From: an uncultured Ruminiclostridium sp. | Lineage (GTDB): Bacteria > Bacillota > Clostridia > Oscillospirales > Ruminococcaceae | Length of the DNA stretch: 64,000 bases | Reading direction: 5' to 3' | NCBI GenBank assembly: GCA_934490165.1 | Contig: CAKSTB010000009.1 | Span: 43,252-107,251 of the forward strand | Part shown: positions 15,477-24,925 of the stretch, piece by piece | How the letters are laid out: the number at the start of each line of letters is the position of its first letter | How positions within the stretch are numbered: the first letter of the stretch is position 1 | Made by a program: the position numbers and the translations under genes | The notes under the pieces: generated by a model | Seen by the model: only the letters and a program-made list of their open reading frames with translations | What the model was told of the DNA's origin: nothing | Database searches by the model: none

Positions 15477-18194
15477 ATGTCCTGTAATTTCTATATTCTC
15501 TGCAAATACTGGAGAAAACATCTACGCACCGCTTTTGCACTTCTGTTTTCCGGACTGCTGCTTACCGCGATCATCACCACGGTTTTTCTTTTCGTTCGTG
15601 AAGGAATCAATCAGGAGGTTGAATCAAAGTATGACTATTCCGGAAAATACGACGTTCTTCTGATCGTTCCCGATGATTTAAAAAACGAACTGGTCCCTGC
15701 CGACGCAGACTGCATACACGAAATTGTAACCGTACCGGGAAAAGTCGATTTTTACGGTAAAGAATACGCCTACGGCTATACTACGGAGATGGGCTACAAT
15801 TTACTGCACATTCCTATGGTAAGCGGTTCGTTGCCTGTTTCGGAAAATGAAGCCGCAGTTGCACAGTCACTCCTCGAAAGTGTCGGTTATCTCGGAAAAA
15901 GCGGTGACAGCATAACAATAAACGGCAAGCAATATATTCTTAAAGGCATTATCGGAGAAGACTATTATAGAAGAGATCGGTGCGAAAAAATCGAATATAC
16001 GGAAGATGACGAGATACCCCTCAAGCCGCTTCCTCTTATATACGTCGGAAAGCCGTCAGACACCCCGGCGGCAAGCTATATTATTGATCTTTATGAAGGC
16101 GAAGGCATTGTAACACGCAACGACTATGGTTTTCATGGCATTTTTGACACCCCCGCCGATGAATTTCTTGCCAAGATGAGAGAAAGATATCCCCCGGAAA
16201 GTGATGATACCGACTTTTATCATTTTCATACAAACTCCCATGAAGAGAATTTCGTACACGGACAGCGTTTTATCAACGCAAATACGTTCTGGCTGATTAT
16301 CATGTCGTCTATTTGCGCATTGATCGCTGTATTGTCTTTTATCTGTATGCTCAATATAGTTTTCAAGGAGCGTGAAAATACCGACCGCCTCCTGCATAAC
16401 ATAGGCTTTTCAAAATCAAAAAGCGTTATTATGTACGCAACAGAAGCTGTTATGCTTTTTATAGTCCAGACGGTACTCGGAATAGCTCTCGGCATACTGT
16501 TCTATATTCTTATATTCTCAGTCCGCGTCAAATTTATGGGTATGAAGCCATACAGCGGCTTTTCAACCGACCCCATTGTTCTCGGCGCAACCGCCGATCC
16601 TATTGTAATTGCCGTTATATTCTCGGCAATCACAATTGCTCTGGGGTATCTTGTGTTTATGCCTGTCGTACTTTCGTCCAAAAAGCAAAAGAAAAGATTG
16701 TTGCCTTGCTTGGGCTCGGCAGGCAGTATGATCTCACGCGCTCTCAGCAGTAAAGGCATAACTCTTATACAGACTGTTGCACTGTCGCTGATAGTGTTCG
16801 GAACTACTCTCGGCTATATGCGATACACCCGTGACGGAAAGGAATATCATAATTATCTTCTTTTTGACTTTCCGCCCGTTTATTATGCCGGTTGGCTTGA
16901 CATGGATGAGTACGGGATAGCCGATTATCTGAACTGCGATCCTATAGGAGTAATATCACTCGGCGCAGAGGAGAACCACAGCCTTAAAATAGCGGATTTC
17001 AATTATTCCGTCGGTTTATCCGACAAGGACACTGAAAATTTCCCCGACGCTTTATCATTCGGCTATATCGGAAATACCTTTGCCGTGTGCGACAGTGAAA
17101 CCTTCGCCTACAACGACAACCGTGAAACAAAAATACAGATAGATGACAGTATAAAAGATAGCATTGCGGCGGCTTCGGACGAACAATACAAGAGCTTTTT
17201 AGGCTCGGACGGTATCGGTGACAAATACTGCTACAACATTCCGATAAGACTTGCCGATGAAAAAACGCTGAAAGCGCTTTCTTCGTGTATTTCCGGCGGT
17301 ATGCCCGACATTTCCGCACTTAACAGCGGAGAACAGATCATTCTGGTGCGGGACTATGACCGCAACGTCTATAAGGAAGGCGACAGCATTGAGATAATGG
17401 CGCTCAGCGCAAACGACACAGGCTACGGTATCGGTAAGGTAACAGAACACACCTTTAAGATCGGTGCAACGCTCACGCTCGACGGCTTGTCGGATAAAAC
17501 GCTTGATTATCTTCTTGATTTTGGCTTCAAAGAACAGGAAAACAGCGGATATTTCCTGCTGACCACCGCCGCAGGTGCGGCTTCCTCAGGCTTCCCCGGG
17601 GCTGTGTACAGCAGCATTTATTCACCGACCGATATTGACGGCGGACTTGTTCCGACAACTGCCGGTATGACCCGCAACAATTTAAGCGAGCTGAAAATGC
17701 AAAGCTTTATAGACAAATTCAAACGATTATCGGGAACAGCCGCAACAATTGTTATAATGTCGCTTCTCGGCTTTGCGGCTTATTTCAGCTGTATCGGGCT
17801 TAAAATCAGAATGAGGTCTTACGAAATATCCGTGCTTCGTGCATTAGGAACGCCGCTTTCACGGATACGAAGAAAGCTGTTTATCTCAAACCTCAGAATA
17901 CCGATCATATCAACCGTTATCGCAGGGCTTGCCGCTTACGGAGTAGAGCTCTTTACAGGCATGATGTATGACAAGGTCGTTTATCTGAAAGAGTCCGCTC
18001 AGGACGATATAGCAGCAGATATTATGAATTACTGTTTTCTACATGACGTACCCTGGACGGTTCCGCTTATAAAGCCGCTCGTTATAATTTTTATCGTCCT
18101 CTCGATAATAACGGTTATACTCACTTTACTTTCAACAAAAAAATTCACATCTGAAATATCTGTTCAATTGAACGAGGAAAGGAAAAGACGATGA
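15477..18194 (+). CDS. ABC transporter permease, FtsX/MacB type
   Basis: A 905-residue permease. A TM helix near residues 17-40 is followed by a large extracellular domain, then three helices (about 265-400) forming the first FtsX domain, a second long extracellular region, and three helices at the C-terminus (about 755-890) forming the second FtsX domain; MRSYEISVLRALGTPLSRI is typical of the loop before the last helices. The last codons overlap the ATPase start by 4 nt (ATGA), so the two make one transporter. Relatives export peptides, antibiotics or lipoproteins, or detect antibiotics. No two-component system is adjacent. AGAGGTAAA precedes the ATG. Confidence 0.88.
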   Translation: MSCNFYILCKYWRKHLRTAFALLFSGLLLTAIITTVFLFVREGINQEVESKYDYSGKYDVLLIVPDDLKNELVPADADCIHEIVTVPGKVDFYGKEYAYGYTTEMGYNLLHIPMVSGSLPVSENEAAVAQSLLESVGYLGKSGDSITINGKQYILKGIIGEDYYRRDRCEKIEYTEDDEIPLKPLPLIYVGKPSDTPAASYIIDLYEGEGIVTRNDYGFHGIFDTPADEFLAKMRERYPPESDDTDFYHFHTNSHEENFVHGQRFINANTFWLIIMSSICALIAVLSFICMLNIVFKERENTDRLLHNIGFSKSKSVIMYATEAVMLFIVQTVLGIALGILFYILIFSVRVKFMGMKPYSGFSTDPIVLGATADPIVIAVIFSAITIALGYLVFMPVVLSSKKQKKRLLPCLGSAGSMISRALSSKGITLIQTVALSLIVFGTTLGYMRYTRDGKEYHNYLLFDFPPVYYAGWLDMDEYGIADYLNCDPIGVISLGAEENHSLKIADFNYSVGLSDKDTENFPDALSFGYIGNTFAVCDSETFAYNDNRETKIQIDDSIKDSIAAASDEQYKSFLGSDGIGDKYCYNIPIRLADEKTLKALSSCISGGMPDISALNSGEQIILVRDYDRNVYKEGDSIEIMALSANDTGYGIGKVTEHTFKIGATLTLDGLSDKTLDYLLDFGFKEQENSGYFLLTTAAGAASSGFPGAVYSSIYSPTDIDGGLVPTTAGMTRNNLSELKMQSFIDKFKRLSGTAATIVIMSLLGFAAYFSCIGLKIRMRSYEISVLRALGTPLSRIRRKLFISNLRIPIISTVIAGLAAYGVELFTGMMYDKVVYLKESAQDDIAADIMNYCFLHDVPWTVPLIKPLVIIFIVLSIITVILTLLSTKKFTSEISVQLNEERKRR

Positions 18195-18844
18195 TCACAA
18201 CAACAGGGCTTACCCGTATATACGGTAAAGGCGAAAACGCCGTAGCCGCCATAAACAACCTCGATATCCGCATAGATGACGGAGAACTTGTCGCAATAAC
18301 AGGTAAAAGCGGAAGCGGAAAAACCACTCTGCTCAACGTACTGGGCGGACTGGATAAAGCAACAGACGGTAGCGTTTTCTATGACGATACCGACATAACA
18401 AAACTCGCAGATACGGCACTGGCGGATTTCAGATTGAACAAGATCGGCTTTGTGTTCCAGTTTTACGATCTGATACCGGAGCTTACCGCAAAAGAAAACA
18501 TACTTCTTCCGTCAAAGCTCGCCAAAAAGGGCAAAACCGATATATCGGATACCGTAAAAAAGCTGGGTGTCGAAAGCCTGCTCGGCAGATACCCGTCAGA
18601 GCTTTCCGGCGGTCAACAACAGCGTGTGGCCATTGCAAGAGCTCTTGTCAACAACCCCACGGTTCTTCTTTGCGATGAACCTACAGGCAACCTTGACGTT
18701 GCGACAGGAAACGATGTTCTTTCTCTTCTCATCGACCTTAACCGCAACGACAACCGCACGATAATCATAGTAACACACGATAATCAGCTTGCGGAAAAAT
18801 GCGACCGCATCATCCGCATTTCAGACGGTAAAATCGCAGAATAA
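18191..18844 (+). CDS. ABC transporter ATP-binding protein, LolD/MacB type
   Basis: A 217-residue ATPase that powers the FtsX-type permease upstream. It has Walker A (GKSGSGKTTLLNVLGGL), the Q-loop (VFQFYDLIP), the ABC signature LSGGQQQRVAIARAL, Walker B (VLLCDEPTGNLD) and the H-loop (IVTHD). Length and motifs fit the LolD/MacB/FtsE class. The ATG overlaps the permease stop by 4 nt; GGAAAGGAAAAGACG supplies the ribosome binding site. Confidence 0.93.
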   Translation: MITTTGLTRIYGKGENAVAAINNLDIRIDDGELVAITGKSGSGKTTLLNVLGGLDKATDGSVFYDDTDITKLADTALADFRLNKIGFVFQFYDLIPELTAKENILLPSKLAKKGKTDISDTVKKLGVESLLGRYPSELSGGQQQRVAIARALVNNPTVLLCDEPTGNLDVATGNDVLSLLIDLNRNDNRTIIIVTHDNQLAEKCDRIIRISDGKIAE

Positions 18845-18846
18845 TA

Positions 18847-18885
18847 AACAGCCGGATTTGTCCTGATAAAACAAATCCGGCTGTT
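18847..18885. terminator. Bidirectional terminator, ABC exporter and trpS
   Basis: A 15-bp perfect stem AACAGCCGGATTTGT / ACAAATCCGGCTGTT with a 9-nt loop and TTTTC on the plus strand, between convergent genes. Confidence 0.8.
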
Positions 18886-18907
18886 TTCTTATCCGCTGAT
18901 TTATACC

Positions 18908-19951
18908 TTAACCGAAATAATCGATCTTCATAGCCTTCTTGACCTCGCTCATAGTCTGAGCCGCGCACTGACGGGCTTTCTCAGTGCCCTTCTTCAGCAC
19001 ATCATAAACATAGTCCATATTCTTCGCAAGCTCCTCACGGCGCAGTCTTATCGGTTCAAGCTCCTCCTGCATTACATTGTTCAGGAACTTCTTTATCTTC
19101 ATATCGCCAAGACCGCCGCGCTTATAGTGCTCCTTCAGCTCGTCAAGGTTCTTATAATCGGGCAGATAACGTTCAAAGTGCTCATTTGTGCAGAATGCGT
19201 CAAGATAGGTGAACACCGTGTTACCCTCGATATGACCGGGGTCGGATACCTGAATGTGGAGCGGGTCGGTAAACATACTCATTATCTTTGTCTTAATATC
19301 GGCGGGGCTGTCTGCAAGGTAAATGCAGTTGCCGAGCGACTTACTCATCTTCGCCTTGCCGTCAGTACCGGGCAGACGCATACAAGCCTCGTTTTCGGGC
19401 AGGAGTATTTCCGGCTCGACCAGCACAGGCTCATAGATGGAGTTGAACTTGTGGACTATCTCCTTAGCCTGCTCGAGCATAGGCAGCTGATCCTCACCTA
19501 CAGGAACGGTAGTAGCCTTGAACGCCGTAATATCGGCAGTCTGGCTTATCGGGTAGCATAAGAAGCCCGCAGGTATGCTTGCTTCAAAGTTTCTCATAGT
19601 GATCTCAGCTTTAACGGTGGGGTTACGCTGTAATCTCGACACCGTAACAAGGTTCATATAGTAGAATGTAAGCTCGGTAAGCTCGGGTATCATCGACTGA
19701 ATGAATATTGTTGACTTTTCGGGATCAAGTCCTGCCGCCATATAGTCGAGTGCTACTTCGCCTATATTACTGCGTACCTTTTCGGGATTGTCAAAGTTGT
19801 CAGTCAGCGCCTGTGCGTCGGCGATCATAATGTAGATGTCGTCAAAATCGCCTGTGTTCTGCAGCTGCACTCTGCGTCTGAGCGAACCTACATAGTGACC
19901 TATGTGAAGTCTGCCTGTCGGTCTGTCGCCTGTTAAAATAATCTTGCTCAT
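18908..19951 (-). CDS. trpS: Tryptophanyl-tRNA synthetase
   Basis: A 347-residue class I aminoacyl-tRNA synthetase that charges tRNA-Trp. The HIGH-type motif is TGRLHIGHYVGSL and the KMSKS motif is KMSKSLGN. The frame extends upstream, but the ATG at 19951 is preceded by AGAGG and begins with the family start MSKIILTGDRPTG. It is a single gene, regulated by the T-box leader directly upstream. Confidence 0.96.
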   Translation of the reverse strand: MSKIILTGDRPTGRLHIGHYVGSLRRRVQLQNTGDFDDIYIMIADAQALTDNFDNPEKVRSNIGEVALDYMAAGLDPEKSTIFIQSMIPELTELTFYYMNLVTVSRLQRNPTVKAEITMRNFEASIPAGFLCYPISQTADITAFKATTVPVGEDQLPMLEQAKEIVHKFNSIYEPVLVEPEILLPENEACMRLPGTDGKAKMSKSLGNCIYLADSPADIKTKIMSMFTDPLHIQVSDPGHIEGNTVFTYLDAFCTNEHFERYLPDYKNLDELKEHYKRGGLGDMKIKKFLNNVMQEELEPIRLRREELAKNMDYVYDVLKKGTEKARQCAAQTMSEVKKAMKIDYFG

Positions 19952-19983
19952 AATATTTACCTCTTCATTTATCGGCTTAAACA

Positions 19984-20222
19984 AAAAGCTCCCGTCCCGA
20001 ATAAGGAACAGAAGCCATATCTGCAAGCCACCTTATTGTACGCACATAAAAATGCGCTCTCTGTGTCACGGTCAGAGTCTTCCGTCAGAAACTACTCGCT
20101 TGATCGCTTTCGGTCTGCCCTCGCAAGTCCATTCGTATCGGTTAAATACGCCGCATTTCAGCTTACGCGGCTCTCTGTGGTATCTCTGCCGATATTACTA
20201 CTCTCGGTCAACGGTTTAATAT
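19984..20222 (-). promoter_or_regulatory. T-box leader specific for tRNA-Trp
   Basis: The 5' leader of trpS carries T-box landmarks in order on the minus strand: an AGTA loop (GAGAGTAGTAATA), the AG-bulge region CAGAGAGCC with GCTGAAA, a specifier-like GAATGGAC whose TGG codon (20131-20129) is Trp, the T-box AATAAGGTGGC (20039-20028 region), and a terminator hairpin pairing GCTTCTGTTCC with GGGACGGGAGC then TTTTT. The TGGC of the T-box matches an acceptor end with discriminator G73, as in tRNA-Trp. Uncharged tRNA-Trp would promote antitermination. Confidence 0.85.
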
Positions 20223-20228
20223 AAGTGT

Positions 20229-20257
20229 AGTATATCACGTTTCCCTCTCATTGTCAA
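20229..20257 (-). promoter_or_regulatory. Sigma-A promoter of trpS
   Basis: Minus strand TTGACA (20257-20252), 17-nt spacer, TATACT (20234-20229), just upstream of the T-box leader. Confidence 0.8.
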
Positions 20258-20599
20258 GCGCGGACGGCAATGTGCCGCTTCAAATTGCGGCGGGTCGCCG
20301 CTGACAATTCGCCGTTCTGTCGGTTTGCAATATGCGTTTCCTCCGCTACCGGCGGTAACATTACGCAACTGCGTATTTATCGCTCTCAATAGCGTCACAT
20401 CTTCCACCATTACCGCCAAAGCACCGTATACTACCCGATTTTCCGTAGGGTGCGGTGCTGTGTGTGCTTGTATGGTTTCGCGTCCTGCGAAACTCTGTGC
20501 ACACACATTTAATGCATCCTTGCATTGCTTGCCCCGCCCGTTGCCACGATTATCGCCACTTCCGCAAACATCGTTAAAGCACCATATTCCCCGCCACAA
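20258..20599. other. Repeat-rich intergenic region
   Basis: No gene supported. It holds a GC-rich palindrome near 20275-20310 related to the repeats at 26269-26430, and one copy of the 99-bp structured repeat. Confidence 0.6.
20446..20544. repeat. 99-bp structured dispersed repeat, copy 1
   Basis: Roughly 95% identical to 62604-62702 in the same orientation. It folds into a long hairpin (GTGTGTGC...GCACACAC with an inner TTTCGC/GCGAAA) and a small AATGCA/TGCATT hairpin. Confidence 0.75.
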
Positions 20600-20637
20600 A
20601 AAATCGGGCATCGATTTTTACACCGATGCCCGATTTT
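20600..20637 (-). terminator. Terminator of the CHAP/FN3 gene
   Basis: A 14-bp perfect stem AAAATCGGGCATCG / CGATGCCCGATTTT located 18 nt past the stop codon. Confidence 0.8.
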
Positions 20638-20654
20638 ATATTTCAATTAACCGC

Positions 20655-23315
20655 TTACTTCTTCGTCTTGACCGTCAGCGTACCGCTCCATAAGCTGTAC
20701 TGTGTAGTCTTACCAATCGTCTTGTAAGCTCTGATTCTGAACTTATAGCTTGTATTAGCCTTTAAGCCCTTGACAATATAACTTGTAGATGTAGCCTTAG
20801 TGCCTGTATAAACAGTTACCCACTTGCCGTTTTTGTACTGTTGTAACTGGTAACCGCTTGCTGTTGTACCCTTGTTCCAGCCTAACTTTACCGAAGTCTT
20901 GGCTGTTGATTTTGCCTTAAAACCGCCTACGCCGTAAGGGTTGGTATTTACCTTGACTTCCTTGCTCCATGATCCGTACTGCTTTGTGCTACCATAAGTT
21001 TTGTAAGCTCTTATTCTGAATCTATAACCTGCCGTGCCTGCCTTGAGATTTTTAACAGTGTAGCTTGTATTTGTCGCCTTAGTACCTGTGTAGATAGTTA
21101 CCCACTTACCGTTTTTGTACTGCTGTAACTGGTAACCGCTTGCTGTCGTGCCCTTATTCCACTTTAATGTCACAGAAGTACTTGTTTTTGACGAACACTT
21201 GAAACCGCTCACGCCGTAAGGATTAGTATTTACCTTGACTTCACCGCTCCACGAGCCGTACTGCTTAGTGCTGCCGTATGTCTTATACGCTCTTATTTTA
21301 AATCTGTAACCTGCTGTTCCTGCCTTAAGATTCTTTACAGTATAGCTTGTAGATGTAGCCTTAGTGCCTGTGTAGATAGTTACCCACTTGCCGTTTTTGT
21401 ACTGCTGTAACTGATAGCCGCTTGCAGTTGTACCCTTGTTCCACTTTAATGTCACAGAAGTACTTGTTTTTGACGAACACTTGAATCCGCTTACGCCGTA
21501 AGGATTTGTATTGACTTTCAGCGTTGAAGAATAATCGCTGTAGACCTTGCTGTTGCCCGCAGTTCTATATGCTCTTACTCTGAACTGATAACCCGCCGTT
21601 CCGGCTTTAAGCCCCTTAACGGTATATGTAACGGTAAAATTTTTGCCGACAGTTCCGATCCTCACCCATTTGTCGCCCTTGTACTGCTGTATCTCATATC
21701 CGCTTGCACTCGCGTTCTTGTTCCATTGTAATGTGATGCTTGTGCTTGATTTTGACTTTGCCTTTAATCCGCTTACATTGGCAAGGGCTAGCTTGTTTGT
21801 ATAATCGCCATTATAGCTGTAACCGCATTTAGTGCAGGTGTACTGTGTATAGCCTTCTCTGTCAAATGTCGGGTTCACAACCTCGATATTGTAATTATGA
21901 TTACAGCCAATCTCGATTGTTGTTTCTGCGCCTACGCTTCCGCTACCATCCTTATTTCCGATAGGAGCGGCGTAGGTTTTAATGGTATATGTACCGGTTT
22001 TAACAGGAGTAAATGTATAACTGTTTATTTTCCCGGTACTTACATCAACTACATTTAGTCCGTCAGGGTCAAATACATCAAGCCAATAGTTAGCCAGCTT
22101 ATCACTTTCGCTTGCTGTCCATTCAATCGTAATCTCGGAATTATCAACTAAATCGCCTGTAATTTTCGTAATCTCAGGCTTCGTCAGATGAGTACAGGTT
22201 GCACACAGATAGTAATAATCTAAATTGCCGCCGGTAAACTCCTTATATCCGCATCTCTGGCACAAATGTGCATACTTATGCGGGTGATCCGCTTCAAAAT
22301 ATGTGCTTCCATAATCGTGTCCCAGCGCAGATGTTGAACGTGTTTCAGTCGCACCACAAGAGCACTTTCTCTCTTCCGTTCCTCCGCTCGTGCAGGTCGG
22401 TGAAGTCTTTGTATACCACGAGCCGTAGGAGTGAGAGCCGGTAGTTACAAAAGTATTTTCGCTACTCCAATACTCTTTACCATTTACTACGGCATAAAAT
22501 TTATAATAATATCTGGTACAGTGAACTAATGTTGCACCCAATTCAGTTTTGATATTAAACCACGGACTCATCCACGAACTGTTTGTATAAGTTTTTTGTG
22601 TGTTATCAAATCTCGACCAACCGTTTGAATATGTATTTCCGTCTTTACGCACCTGTATGCCAATTCTTGTTACAGGATAACTTGTTGGCTTATTAACCTC
22701 ACCGTGAACAATAGCATTGTCATCATATACCTCATCTGTATAGTGAGATGAAGTATTTAATAACTTTACGTCATCAGAAGACGATGTAGAATCAAGATAT
22801 ATGAAACCAATAAGTGGCGAACCAGAATATCTTTTTGAGCCAATAGTCGAGCCACAGGAAAATCCGTTAACAATTCCATTAGAACTTGTCGCATCACTTC
22901 TACCGCCCTCGTTAACCGTCATTTTGTTACCATTAACACTAACAACATACGCCACATGACCGTATGAGTTATTAGAACATGATCCCCATACTGCAATTGA
23001 TTTTGCTTTTGCCGTTGTTCCTACAGAATAACCTGCGTTTTTTGCATTGTTGTACCACTGACACCCATTACCGAGCATAGGCAATGCCACTCCGGTGTTA
23101 TCATATGCCTGTTGCCACGCATAATAAGTACATCTTATTGTAGTAACACCATTTATTGTCTGCCATTTCCCAAACGGATTTGAAGCCGCGCTCGCTGTCA
23201 TACTCACGCTATCCCTCACCGCAGGCAGATTATCCCCGAGCGGTGTTGCAACAGCTGTCAGCATCATAACTGCCGACAATACTGCCGCGCTGATTTTCTT
23301 TGCCTTTTTAAACAT
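20655..23315 (-). CDS. Secreted CHAP-domain wall hydrolase with FN3 repeats
   Basis: An 886-residue exported protein. A signal peptide (about 1-43, ending SASAAS) precedes a CHAP domain (about 45-175): nucleophile Cys62 in TTIRCTYYAW, His120 in YGHVAYVV and the VNEGG strand. CHAP enzymes are cysteine amidases or endopeptidases of peptidoglycan. Two Cys-pair segments (CSCGATE, CTKCGYSY) and a beta domain follow. The last ~375 residues are four fibronectin type III repeats of about 94 residues; the middle two are nearly identical in DNA. There is no LPxTG motif or anchor. AAAGGAGGT precedes the ATG. A role in wall remodelling or competition is inferred. Confidence 0.88.
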   Translation of the reverse strand: MFKKAKKISAAVLSAVMMLTAVATPLGDNLPAVRDSVSMTASAASNPFGKWQTINGVTTIRCTYYAWQQAYDNTGVALPMLGNGCQWYNNAKNAGYSVGTTAKAKSIAVWGSCSNNSYGHVAYVVSVNGNKMTVNEGGRSDATSSNGIVNGFSCGSTIGSKRYSGSPLIGFIYLDSTSSSDDVKLLNTSSHYTDEVYDDNAIVHGEVNKPTSYPVTRIGIQVRKDGNTYSNGWSRFDNTQKTYTNSSWMSPWFNIKTELGATLVHCTRYYYKFYAVVNGKEYWSSENTFVTTGSHSYGSWYTKTSPTCTSGGTEERKCSCGATETRSTSALGHDYGSTYFEADHPHKYAHLCQRCGYKEFTGGNLDYYYLCATCTHLTKPEITKITGDLVDNSEITIEWTASESDKLANYWLDVFDPDGLNVVDVSTGKINSYTFTPVKTGTYTIKTYAAPIGNKDGSGSVGAETTIEIGCNHNYNIEVVNPTFDREGYTQYTCTKCGYSYNGDYTNKLALANVSGLKAKSKSSTSITLQWNKNASASGYEIQQYKGDKWVRIGTVGKNFTVTYTVKGLKAGTAGYQFRVRAYRTAGNSKVYSDYSSTLKVNTNPYGVSGFKCSSKTSTSVTLKWNKGTTASGYQLQQYKNGKWVTIYTGTKATSTSYTVKNLKAGTAGYRFKIRAYKTYGSTKQYGSWSGEVKVNTNPYGVSGFKCSSKTSTSVTLKWNKGTTASGYQLQQYKNGKWVTIYTGTKATNTSYTVKNLKAGTAGYRFRIRAYKTYGSTKQYGSWSKEVKVNTNPYGVGGFKAKSTAKTSVKLGWNKGTTASGYQLQQYKNGKWVTVYTGTKATSTSYIVKGLKANTSYKFRIRAYKTIGKTTQYSLWSGTLTVKTKK
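20658..21790 (-). repeat. Four tandem FN3-coding repeats (~282 bp)
   Basis: Units of about 282 bp encode the C-terminal fibronectin domains, each opening at NPYGVSGF or similar. The units at about 20945-21226 and 21227-21508 are close to identical, so copy number may vary by recombination. Confidence 0.75.
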
Positions 23316-23332
23316 AATATACCTCCTTTATT

Positions 23333-24910
23333 TCAGGCAAGCTTAATTACTCCCCACTTGCCGTTTTGCTTAGCCCATGCCTTACCGTCATATACCGAAG
23401 TGATATCTTCAAACTGACAGGTAAGCACTTCATCTCCGTCGACATCTATCAGACCCCATTTACCGTCCTTGCACACAGGAAGATAGCCGTTAAAATAGTT
23501 AAGCTCCTGATATCCGTTATCGACCTTGTCATACACGCCGTCAGAATAACAAACTCCGTCGTTGTCGAAAACATATATCTTGTTATTCTTCCAGAAAACA
23601 GCTCTGCCGTCTTTAACATCGCACATTTCCATTATATCAGGATTATATTCAACCAGATTTCCGTTACTGCCCCCATCATATATAAGCGGTATTATAATTC
23701 TATTTTTGTACATAAGACCAAACTTTGCAACACTATCTTCCCTACAACCGTTATTCTCATCTAATGTACCGCTCTTTAACAGGATAGCACGATTAGCAAT
23801 CTTCTCCATATCATACTCATCACAAATAATGATACCGTTCGGATCAATGTAACCGATTTTACTATTTCTCTCATCATATATGTAATATGTTGCGTCACCG
23901 CCATGCCCGAAGTTTTCCATAATATGTACTTCATAATCACTGCCAAGTGTATACGAATAACCACTACCAGCTTTCACTGCTTCTGCAAATCCACTGAACG
24001 TACTGATGTACCTATACTCGCAATCCATCAATAAGTCACCGTTTAGCGAAATAAGACCGTAATTATTGTCTTGACTTACTACAAAACCAACAGGCAACTT
24101 CTCTCCGCTGTCATGGTCATCGGTATTATCATCCCATAATCTGATATCAGCAACCGGTTTGTCGCTCATACTACATAATATATTTACATCATCATAATCA
24201 TAACTCGGCTCTATCACCCAAGTATACCCGCTTACAGACGCCGACGGTGTTGACGGCGCAGATGCTTTTGTAGTTGTTGTCGTTTCTTTCGGTTTGTCGG
24301 TGGTAGTCGCTTCCGTTGTCGGTGCAAACGGCACATCTGCGGGTGCTTTTGTGGAAGCGGTTGTAGCCGGTACGACTGATTCTGTAGGTTCGCTGTCAGT
24401 AGGCTGTGCAGTTGTCGCTTCTGTCGTCACAGTAACCTTGCTGTCTGACAGATAATCGCTATGTATAAATGTTCCGTCCTTAAGCTTGCAATAGCCTGTA
24501 TCCGTAATCGCCACTACCTCGACCTTTTCATTGGCACTGTAAAGCTTTACCGTTTCAGCTCCGAGTATCGCGTTTTTTCTGCTGTAGCAGTCCACCGAAA
24601 CATACTTTACGCTGTCCTCCGCAGTTTCCTTCCACTCGGTTTCGGAAGTATCTGAATTTTCCGATGAATTGGATTCTTCTACTGATTTTGAGCTTTCCGC
24701 ACTTTCCGTATCGCTGTCGGAAGAAGCCGCCGAGCTGTCGGACTTGCTTTCGGCTTTGCTCGTTGTGCTGTCCGATGATACCGTAAGACCTCCGCTTACA
24801 GCTTCGGACTCGCTTTTTGACGCGGAATTGTCAGCAGAACAGCCGCTCGCGGCAATTGTCGATAAAATCACCGCGGACATTATCAATGCTTTTAATCGTT
24901 TTTTCTTCAT
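23333..24910 (-). CDS. WG-repeat lipoprotein with SH3-like segment
   Basis: A 525-residue lipoprotein (lipobox AASGC, Cys24) with a long Ser/Thr/Glu/Lys linker. An SH3b-like stretch lies at about 95-155 (VKLYSANEKVEVVAITDTGY), then a second Thr-rich linker. The C-terminal half has WG/beta-hairpin repeats such as YGLISLNGDLLMDCEYRYIS, KIGYIDPNGIIICDEYD and KWGLIDVDGDEVLTCQFED. WG repeats are thought to mediate surface binding. It lies 17 bp after the zinc-ribbon gene upstream and is followed by the CHAP/FN3 gene, so the three may form one envelope operon. Confidence 0.82.
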   Translation of the reverse strand: MKKKRLKALIMSAVILSTIAASGCSADNSASKSESEAVSGGLTVSSDSTTSKAESKSDSSAASSDSDTESAESSKSVEESNSSENSDTSETEWKETAEDSVKYVSVDCYSRKNAILGAETVKLYSANEKVEVVAITDTGYCKLKDGTFIHSDYLSDSKVTVTTEATTAQPTDSEPTESVVPATTASTKAPADVPFAPTTEATTTDKPKETTTTTKASAPSTPSASVSGYTWVIEPSYDYDDVNILCSMSDKPVADIRLWDDNTDDHDSGEKLPVGFVVSQDNNYGLISLNGDLLMDCEYRYISTFSGFAEAVKAGSGYSYTLGSDYEVHIMENFGHGGDATYYIYDERNSKIGYIDPNGIIICDEYDMEKIANRAILLKSGTLDENNGCREDSVAKFGLMYKNRIIIPLIYDGGSNGNLVEYNPDIMEMCDVKDGRAVFWKNNKIYVFDNDGVCYSDGVYDKVDNGYQELNYFNGYLPVCKDGKWGLIDVDGDEVLTCQFEDITSVYDGKAWAKQNGKWGVIKLA

Positions 24911-24925
24911 TGCTATCCTCTCCTT

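Noticed and set aside
20216..20611. 131-codon minus-strand ORF upstream of trpS
   Set aside because: It overlaps the trpS promoter and the repeat copy and has a composition driven by the repeats.
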